Origin: a virus
Length of the DNA: 30,048 nucleotides
IMG/VR virus record: IMGVR_UViG_3300008050_000196
Coordinates: 1-30,048 of that record
Direction: 5' to 3' (one strand)
The notes under the pieces were generated by a model. That model was not told the origin of the DNA, made no database searches, and was given only the letters and a program-made list of their open reading frames with translations. A program made the position numbers and the translations under genes. This document shows positions 25,375 to 30,048 of this stretch, one piece after another; within the stretch, counting starts at the first letter, position 1, and the number at the start of each line of letters is the position of its first letter.

Positions 25375-25744
25375 CTTTAAACTCTCCTCGGGAGGAGCTA
25401 CATTCAGCTTGGGATTTTTTAGCGAATTCTTCTTTTGTCATCCTTTGGTATCCTTCGTTGGCTTCGCTAATGTGTTGTATCTCACTAGGGTTGAGAGGGG
25501 TTTTTACTAAACTTTCTAGCGTTACTTTCGAGGTAGCCATATCTATCTCATACTCTAATTTGGATAATTGAGGAACTCTTTCGTCGTCATTCTTCCCATC
25601 CGCTGCCCTTAGACTAGGTTGAGGCACTGAAGCGTTTGTCATACCAAACGCCGCAAATGTTTCCCCACAGCTTTGACAGAACTTGGGCTTCTTTAAAGTG
25701 TAACCATTTTTGGCTCCACACTCGGGACAAAATATACTAGCCAT
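25349..25744 (-). CDS. Small zinc-ribbon protein coupled to sigma factor
   Basis: 131 residues. The N-terminal zinc ribbon has two CxxC knuckles (C6/C9 and C23/C26, FCPECG and FCQSCG). The rest is a polar, partly disordered tail with a short helix near 60-80 and an acidic, Gly-rich end. It overlaps the sigma gene by 26 bases and follows PhoH by 12. The coupling suggests a transcription-associated partner, such as a co-activator of the late sigma factor comparable in role to T4 gp33, but there is no sequence evidence for that. The start has no Shine-Dalgarno sequence but is preceded by an A/T-rich TATAAAATA. Confidence 0.65.
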   Translation of the reverse strand: MASIFCPECGAKNGYTLKKPKFCQSCGETFAAFGMTNASVPQPSLRAADGKNDDERVPQLSKLEYEIDMATSKVTLESLVKTPLNPSEIQHISEANEGYQRMTKEEFAKKSQAECSSSRGEFKDVGDGGAG

Positions 25745-25755
25745 TATTTTATAAT

Positions 25756-26478
25756 TTAGTTTGTTGGGTGATTTTCTAGTTTATTTACAATAAATTTTAA
25801 AATCTCACTTCTAAGGATGTCCTCTTTAGTGAACTTAAAAGTATACACTCCTTTTTCCCTAGATGCTTCGTCATCAAATAAATTCATAATAGAAACAAAG
25901 CCTGTCTTTCCGTTAATATCGGATTGCATAGGGTCTCCACATATGAAATATTTAGAATTATCACCAATGCGGGTAATCAATGTAACCAGCTCTTTTCTAG
26001 TGAAATTTTGAGATTCGTCCGCTATAATAAGTTTGTTTGACCAGCTTGCGCCTCTCAAATAATTGATGGGAGCACATTGAATTATTTTTTCATCTAAAAG
26101 CATCTTTATTTGACTTGGCTCCAATAACTCAGAAAGCTTATCTTGCATGGGCATCATGAACGGGTTGAATTTTTCATTTACATCTCCGGGTAGACTTCCT
26201 AGGTTTCTATCTGCGCTTTCGGCAATTGTACGCACATAAAACAAATCTTGATTCATGTTCATATTGAAAAGCTGCAAAGCAGCGTAAATGGAAATGAAAG
26301 TTTTAGAAGACCCTGCTGGTCCTGAAACGAATATTACCTTAGTGTTCCTATCGAAGGCTATTTTTAAGAACTCGTGTTGTTTTTGTGTTAACTCAAAATT
26401 TTTAAGATAAAGTTTGTATTTATTTTCTGCAAATGGTATTATCTTTTCCGACGCCGTAGATCTTTTTTTTCTACCCAT
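25756..26478 (-). CDS. phoH: PhoH-like P-loop ATPase
   Basis: A 240-residue single-domain PhoH-family ATPase, shorter than the cellular protein (about 350), as is common in phages. Visible motifs are Walker A GPAGSSKT (53-60), Walker B LIIADESQ (150-157), ICGDPMQSD (179-187) and an arginine near 223 that could serve as finger. These fit RNA-helicase-like NTPases. Its biological role in phages is unsettled; phosphate stress or RNA metabolism are discussed for this family. It heads the leftward operon with zinc-ribbon, sigma and packaging genes. The ATG is preceded by AAGTGTAATCTTTAT and lacks a Shine-Dalgarno sequence. Confidence 0.88.
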   Translation of the reverse strand: MGRKKRSTASEKIIPFAENKYKLYLKNFELTQKQHEFLKIAFDRNTKVIFVSGPAGSSKTFISIYAALQLFNMNMNQDLFYVRTIAESADRNLGSLPGDVNEKFNPFMMPMQDKLSELLEPSQIKMLLDEKIIQCAPINYLRGASWSNKLIIADESQNFTRKELVTLITRIGDNSKYFICGDPMQSDINGKTGFVSIMNLFDDEASREKGVYTFKFTKEDILRSEILKFIVNKLENHPTN

Positions 26479-26480
26479 CT

Positions 26481-26495
26481 ATAAAGATTACACTT
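26481..26495 (-). promoter_or_regulatory. Late-promoter-like element before phoH operon
   Basis: AAGTGTAATCTTTAT on the minus strand, with GTGTA 15 bases before the ATG at 26478. It occupies the gap to the divergent glycosyltransferase gene. It would drive the phoH-zinc ribbon-sigma operon and so could place the sigma gene under its own control. Confidence 0.48.
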
Positions 26496-26533
26496 GACTG
26501 GGGGCTAAAACTCTTTATTATTAAAAATAAATA

Positions 26534-27649
26534 ATGATTTTTCATGTTCTATCGGTTCCTGTTCACCCTACACGCAAAGAAATAACCTTATGCGCCTTCA
26601 CACAAAAAGTTTACAAATTTTGTAAAATTATGACCCACAGGGGCCATACTGTTTTTCACTATGGCCATCCCGACTCACAGGTGCCCTGTACTCAGCACTT
26701 TAACGTAGTTTCCCGCTCCACCTATGAAGAGGTTTATAAAAAACAATCATGGAAAAACTTTCTCACTCAAAATATTAAAAATAAAGTCCATGAAGAATTT
26801 AATAAAAATGCCAAATCTTTAATTAAAAAAAACAAACAATCCGATAATGATTTCGTGCTTGCATTTTGGGGGATTGGCCATCGTGCCGCCTGTGAAGGCT
26901 TGGGGGGGCCGCGCGAAGATTTTCATGTTGTTGAGCCCAGCATTGGGTATGACTCCGCCTTTGCCCCTTTTAAAGTATTCGAATCGTACGCCCAATTGCA
27001 TAAATTGCAATTTCAAATGTACGGAGAGTTTTCGAATCCTCGTTTTACCGATCACGTGATTAAACCCGGTTTTTATTTTGAAGATTTTTGTTACAAAGAA
27101 AAAAAAGAAAACTACCTGTTGTTTTTAGGGCGAATGCAAGACTGTAAAGGGATAAAGATTGCTCAAAACTTATCTAAAGCCTTTTCTATTCCCATAAAAT
27201 TTGTAGGGCCACAAAACTTGGAAAATAGCCTTAAAAAAGACAATCCTTTGGCCGAATACATACATACAGTCAGTAACAACGAACGCAAAAAACTTCTCGC
27301 TAATGCTAAAGCTTTAATAATGCCCACTCTCTATGCCGAACCATGCGGCTGGGCAATGATAGAAGCTTTTATCTCAGGCACTCCTGTTTTATCGACTGAT
27401 TGGGGAGGGTTAGGGGAATACAATATTCATGGCCAAACCGGGTTCCGTTGCCGTTCTCTAAATGAATTTTATCATGCCCTTGGAATCATAGATACTATAA
27501 AGCCCCTCTTCTGCCGCAAGCACGCGGAAGAAAACTTTACTATTGATTTTATGGCTCACACGTATGAAAATTATTTCACACATCTAATGCAAACCACAAA
27601 ACACGGAATGGGAGCAATATTTGAAAAATGCAATTTTGTGGTAAACTAG
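26534..27649 (+). CDS. GT4-like glycosyltransferase (GT-B fold)
   Basis: A 371-residue retaining-type glycosyltransferase. The C-terminal nucleotide-sugar domain has FLGRMQDCKGIKIA (197-210), a strand FVGPQNLE (223-230), and the signature E269-P-C-G-W-A-M-I-E277 (EX7E), followed by GTPVLSTDWGGLGEY, all typical of GT4. The N-terminal acceptor domain (1-180) is less conserved and contains an unusually Cys/His-rich stretch near 20-55. There is no signal peptide. It is the first gene of a rightward cassette with the phosphoesterase. Possible acceptors are host surface glycans, phage structural proteins or phage DNA bases; the sequence does not decide. The start lies in an A/T-rich leader without a clear ribosome site. 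Confidence 0.85.
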   Translation: MIFHVLSVPVHPTRKEITLCAFTQKVYKFCKIMTHRGHTVFHYGHPDSQVPCTQHFNVVSRSTYEEVYKKQSWKNFLTQNIKNKVHEEFNKNAKSLIKKNKQSDNDFVLAFWGIGHRAACEGLGGPREDFHVVEPSIGYDSAFAPFKVFESYAQLHKLQFQMYGEFSNPRFTDHVIKPGFYFEDFCYKEKKENYLLFLGRMQDCKGIKIAQNLSKAFSIPIKFVGPQNLENSLKKDNPLAEYIHTVSNNERKKLLANAKALIMPTLYAEPCGWAMIEAFISGTPVLSTDWGGLGEYNIHGQTGFRCRSLNEFYHALGIIDTIKPLFCRKHAEENFTIDFMAHTYENYFTHLMQTTKHGMGAIFEKCNFVVN

Positions 27650-27672
27650 CTAAAGGGTAAAGCTTTAGTGGA

Positions 27673-28428
27673 ATGAAAATCGAGTCTCTGTTTGTATCGG
27701 ATGTCCACTTGGGGTTGCACAATTGTAAAACACGCAAATTTTTGGCGTCTATCAGAGATATAAAATGTAAAAATATTTTTATTGTGGGGGATTTTATAGA
27801 TTGTACTGTTCTCGAAAAAGACCACGAGTGGTCAAATTACAACAACCTTATAATAGAAAAATTTTTAAACCTCATGCACGAAGGGAGTAAAATATACTAT
27901 ATATGGGGAAACCATGATGATTTTTTATCTAAGTGGGATAAGTTTGCACTGGGAAAAAATATAGAAATATGCAGAACTAAAGTTTATACCGCCCTCAATC
28001 AAAAAAAATATTTATTAATTCATGGCGATGAATTTGATGGGGTTATAAGACTAAAGTTTCTTGCGCCTCTCCAGAAATTCGGAGCTTTTTTGTATGATGG
28101 ACTTTTATGGTTCAACAGGGTAGTGAATAAAATTGTGCGAAAATTAGGATGGAGAGAAAAATATATTACTGCCTTTTTGGGACCCAAGTTAAACGATCTT
28201 CAAAAAATGACCACAGAAGAAGCCAAGAGGCATAAATGTCAAGGGGTAATATGCGGACACTCACACCGCCCCGAACACTCCACGCCACCTAATCAAATAG
28301 AATACCTTAACTGTGGGGATTGGATAAAATCATGCACTTATATTGTAGAAACTCTGGAAGGAGAGTTTAAATTAAAAAAATTTGAATGGGGAAAACCAAA
28401 AATAAGTGTAGACTATTGTAACACATGA
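27673..28428 (+). CDS. LpxH-like metallophosphoesterase (UDP-diacylglucosamine pyrophosphatase family)
   Basis: A 251-residue calcineurin-like phosphoesterase with all metal-binding motifs: SDVHLG (D10, H12), VGDFID (D40), WGNHDD (N80, H81), IHGDEFD (H117) and CGHSHRPE (H196, H198). The YLNCGDWIKSC segment near 211-221 is typical of the LpxH-like group (COG2908), which in bacteria cleaves the pyrophosphate of UDP-2,3-diacylglucosamine in lipid A synthesis. Helical inserts near 128-175 match that group and in LpxH shape the lipid site. It follows the glycosyltransferase by 23 bases and overlaps the next gene by four (ATGA). Phage function is unknown: envelope lipid or sugar-nucleotide remodelling is inferred, not shown. 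Confidence 0.85.
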   Translation: MKIESLFVSDVHLGLHNCKTRKFLASIRDIKCKNIFIVGDFIDCTVLEKDHEWSNYNNLIIEKFLNLMHEGSKIYYIWGNHDDFLSKWDKFALGKNIEICRTKVYTALNQKKYLLIHGDEFDGVIRLKFLAPLQKFGAFLYDGLLWFNRVVNKIVRKLGWREKYITAFLGPKLNDLQKMTTEEAKRHKCQGVICGHSHRPEHSTPPNQIEYLNCGDWIKSCTYIVETLEGEFKLKKFEWGKPKISVDYCNT

Positions 28429-28754
28429 CAACAAGCAAAGAAGAAGCGTCCAAGGTGGGGTTCACGGACTTAGATACTTTTTTAAAAATAGCCCCCATAC
28501 TTGGTTTAGCTCTTTTAGCGTATCTTCAAACTTTATTTCCGAGCAAGGTGGAATTTGACAAAGTTCATGACAAGCTTATTCAAATGGACAAAAAAATTAC
28601 CGAAATGACCGTTCTCCAACAAGCTATCACTGGCAATAGCGGAGATATAAACCAAATAGAAGTCCGCCTTCGGTTAATAGAAGTGGAGATTGCCCGTCAC
28701 AGTGCACAAGAAACAAAAAGTGGACGCAACAGTAAAAACCCCGGTGGTAGTTGA
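28425..28754 (+). CDS. Small membrane protein with coiled coil (possible lysis accessory)
   Basis: 109 residues: a charged N-terminus, one transmembrane helix (about 20-38, IAPILGLALLAYLQTLF), then a soluble coiled-coil stretch (45-92, with FDKVHDKLIQMDKKITEM) and a polar tail. No signal-peptide cleavage site is obvious, so it should be a single-pass anchor. Small proteins of this layout in phages include XhlA-like holin partners and spanin-like lysis proteins, but no endolysin is present in the window to anchor that call. It is coupled by ATGA to the phosphoesterase gene. A weak AAGTGTAGACTATTG lies 21 bases before its ATG, inside the upstream gene. Confidence 0.6.
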   Translation: MTTSKEEASKVGFTDLDTFLKIAPILGLALLAYLQTLFPSKVEFDKVHDKLIQMDKKITEMTVLQQAITGNSGDINQIEVRLRLIEVEIARHSAQETKSGRNSKNPGGS

Positions 28755-28784
28755 TAAAACCCTTTATAGCCCTATAATAAAAAG

Positions 28785-29222
28785 ATGAGCCATATTTCAG
28801 GAGATTATACTTACCTCTTCACCAGACTAGAACCCTTCTACAATAATAGCAACAAGACTGGCATGTCGTCGTTGGTAATTGGAATGAGCTGTCAATTTTC
28901 CGGGGTAGACGAACAATCTAACCCGATCTTAGAAGGTTCATACATAGATGGCACTACTGGTTTTATGGGGTGGACAGACCCTATTCCCGATTACCCTGCA
29001 AGCGGCGTAACGGGAGCGTCGGGTTATGCTATTTGTCTTACCCCTGAATATGTAATGGGCAATATTAGCGGTCTTGCTAATGAGTATGCTTCAGGATTAT
29101 GTTGGTGTCATCAATTATCTGCTCAAATTCATTCTCGCCTAGAATCACCAATTAGGGATACTACTTTCCCTTATCCTAGCGGTGACCCCGTTTTCCCCCC
29201 GGTAGATCCTCACGATATGTGA
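28785..29222 (+). CDS. Unknown 145-residue protein, last gene of the cassette
   Basis: Gly/Ser/Tyr-rich, probably beta-structured soluble protein (MSHISGDYTYLFTRLEP...), with four cysteines including a CWCH cluster near 106-109 and a proline-rich C-terminus (PYPSGDPVFPPVDPHD). No family is recognised. It starts 30 bases after the membrane protein, preceded by CCCTATAATAAAAAG, which contains a TATAATA box, so it may have its own promoter. It ends six bases before a strong terminator. Composition resembles a virion or fibre-associated protein, but this is only an impression. Confidence 0.6.
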   Translation: MSHISGDYTYLFTRLEPFYNNSNKTGMSSLVIGMSCQFSGVDEQSNPILEGSYIDGTTGFMGWTDPIPDYPASGVTGASGYAICLTPEYVMGNISGLANEYASGLCWCHQLSAQIHSRLESPIRDTTFPYPSGDPVFPPVDPHDM

Positions 29223-29227
29223 GTAAC

Positions 29228-29260
29228 AAAAAAGCCCCGCTTACGCGGGGCTTTTTCTTT
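29228..29260 (+). terminator. Bidirectional rho-independent terminator
   Basis: Perfect 7-bp GC stem GCCCCGC / GCGGGGC around a TTAC loop (29234-29251), extended by A-run/T-run pairing, with T residues on the plus strand (29252-29260) and a six-A run on the other side. It can stop rightward transcription from the glycosyltransferase cassette and leftward transcription from the EF-hand gene. Confidence 0.92.
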
Positions 29261-29264
29261 TCAA

Positions 29265-29444
29265 TCACCTTATTATAATATCACCACCACGTGACTCAGG
29301 TCGCCTTATTATAACTGTACCGACCTTACTTCTGGGTATTTGTAATTCCCAGTTTATCTCAGGGATAGATTTTGTAGCTCTATCAGCTATCCGAGATGGA
29401 ATATAATACGGTCGATGATATTGTACAACAAGGTTCTCACCCTT
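29265..29444 (-). other. Open in-frame extension beyond the EF-hand stop codon
   Basis: After the TGA (29445-29447) that ends the EF-hand gene, the same frame stays open for 59 codons and closes at TGA 29265-29267, five bases before the terminator. The conceptual peptide looks protein-like (it contains IPEINWELQIPRSKVG and ends in GGDIIIR). There is no ATG, GTG or TTG in the frame, so it would need readthrough, a rare start codon, or it is a relic of a longer gene. Chance openness at this length is possible. Two near-identical CCTTATTATAA blocks (29269-29279 and 29304-29314) lie inside it. Otherwise the gap shows nothing. Confidence 0.35.
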
Positions 29445-29963
29445 TCATGCAGGCCTCTTCCGGCGGTCTCCCCCTCCAGACCTTGAACGCCTACCTTTGT
29501 CTGAACCAGACCTCCGGCCCTTTTTGCGACCTTCAGCCGAAGGGCGTTTAGCGGCCGCTTTCTTTCTCCACTCTGTGGTAGCCTTACGAGCTACTGCTCT
29601 TTCCTTCTCGTCTAGCTTACCGTCTTTGTTCTTATCGAACTTCTTAACGAGGTCTTCGCGTGAAGGTCTACGACTTGATCCCTTAGCCCCTGAAACATAA
29701 CTCTTTCTTAGGGCTGCTAGCTTCTCCTTGGCTTGCTTTTCTGTAATCTTACCAGCCTTGACGCCATCTTTGATTTTCTTGGCAGCAAGAGCGTGCCTCT
29801 TCTTTCTAACTTCTGCTGGGTTAGCTTTCTTAGGCGCTGGCTTGACTTTAACTTTGTCCACTCTGTTAGTTTTGCTGTGACCACCGCGATGGTCGGCTTG
29901 AGCGATACTAACACCTCCTAGCAGCAAAGCTGCTACAATAATTAGTTTAATATATTTATTCAT
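29445..29963 (-). CDS. Secreted Lys/Arg-rich EF-hand protein
   Basis: 172 residues from the ATG at 29963, chosen over an upstream in-frame ATG because it gives a clear signal peptide (MNKYIKLIIVAALLLGG, cleavage after AQA near 22). The mature protein is very basic. A helical ITEKQAKEKLAALRKS segment precedes one EF-hand (DKNKDGKLDEKE, Asp/Asn at calcium positions). The C-terminus is a low-complexity Arg/Gly/Ser tail (KGRRSRSGGGDRRKRPA). Exported EF-hand proteins of this style are, in my experience, common in Verrucomicrobiota and Planctomycetota, so it may be acquired from the host. Function is unknown; extracellular or periplasmic calcium-dependent binding is possible. The start is 4 bases after the previous gene's stop. 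Confidence 0.75.
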   Translation of the reverse strand: MNKYIKLIIVAALLLGGVSIAQADHRGGHSKTNRVDKVKVKPAPKKANPAEVRKKRHALAAKKIKDGVKAGKITEKQAKEKLAALRKSYVSGAKGSSRRPSREDLVKKFDKNKDGKLDEKERAVARKATTEWRKKAAAKRPSAEGRKKGRRSGSDKGRRSRSGGGDRRKRPA

Positions 29964-29967
29964 AAAA

Positions 29968-30048
29968 TTATGGTTTTGGGTCGTTTCCGTCGATGACTTC
30001 ATCGCGCTTATTTTTAAACTCTTCACGAATCTCTTTTATGCGAGCGTG
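29968..30048 (-). CDS. Partial gene at right edge (C-terminus only)
   Basis: The last 26 codons of a leftward gene enter from the right edge and end at TAA 29968-29970. They encode a charged helical tail (HARIKEIREEFKNKRDEVID then GNDPKP). The stop is only four bases upstream of the EF-hand start, so the two genes form an operon. The frame is charge-rich and closes next to a real start, which supports a genuine gene, but its identity cannot be judged. Confidence 0.45.
   Translation of the reverse strand, partial: HARIKEIREEFKNKRDEVIDGNDPKP

Noticed and set aside
25695-25705. AAAGTGTAACC on the plus strand as another late promoter
   Set aside because: It lies inside a minus-strand gene with no plus-strand start downstream, and the following bases are not A/T-rich.
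25841-25850. GAGTGTATAC on the minus strand inside phoH as promoter of the zinc-ribbon/sigma genes
   Set aside because: It is about 100 bases from the next start and within coding sequence, unlike the tight 15-31 base placement of the other elements. It remains possible but unsupported.
1-30048. tRNA genes, CRISPR arrays, insertion sequences, integrase and attachment sites
   Set aside because: No cloverleaf-like segments, regularly spaced repeats, transposase motifs or integrase genes were seen by eye. A tRNA/CRISPR scan was not run.

Overview
This window is the structural and packaging module of a large, AT-leaning, long-tailed dsDNA bacteriophage (Caudoviricetes). Direct evidence is a terminase large subunit, a portal, a protease-scaffold fusion, a major capsid protein candidate, two paralogous tail-tube-like proteins and a 2334-residue tape measure. 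No integrase, tRNA, CRISPR array or insertion sequence was seen. The host is uncertain. Many late genes lack an obvious Shine-Dalgarno sequence, and the right edge carries a secreted EF-hand protein of a style I associate with Verrucomicrobiota/Planctomycetota. That is only a hint. No tail sheath gene is visible, so sipho- versus myovirus morphology cannot be settled here.

Layout, right to left on the minus strand. A PhoH-like ATPase (26478) starts a tightly packed operon: a zinc-ribbon protein, a T4 gp55-like late sigma factor, an unrecognised 356-residue protein, a C2H2/ERCC4 nuclease and TerL. The portal, protease-scaffold fusion, a probable decoration protein and the major capsid protein follow, ending at a strong terminator (15148-15181). 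Two small unknown proteins come next (15114-14107). Left of 8901, still on the minus strand, are two overlapping genes in the tail-assembly-chaperone position, the tape measure, and a cut-off downstream tail gene.

Inside this minus-strand module sits a plus-strand island (8973-14106). It holds a head-closure-like protein, a basic tail/neck protein, a structural protein and two tandem paralogous tail-tube-like proteins, the first with its own UUCG-loop terminator. Its left edge is divergent from the chaperone-like genes. Its right edge abuts the convergent 14107 gene with zero spacing.

Right of PhoH, a plus-strand cassette (26534-29222) encodes a GT4-like glycosyltransferase, an LpxH-like phosphoesterase, a small membrane/coiled-coil protein and an unknown, and ends in a bidirectional terminator (29228-29260). 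Beyond it, on the minus strand, are the secreted EF-hand protein and the tail end of another gene.

How it fits together: a recurring AAGTGTA + A/T-rich element lies 15-31 bases before the start codons of about ten late genes. The natural hypothesis is that it is this phage's late promoter, read by the gp55-like sigma encoded in the same window, often giving very short or leaderless mRNAs. The most unusual protein features are a PD-(D/E)XK-nuclease-like core embedded in the tape measure between repeated 'GYVPNFA' motifs, and a classic C2H2 zinc finger fused to an ERCC4-type nuclease that overlaps the terminase gene.
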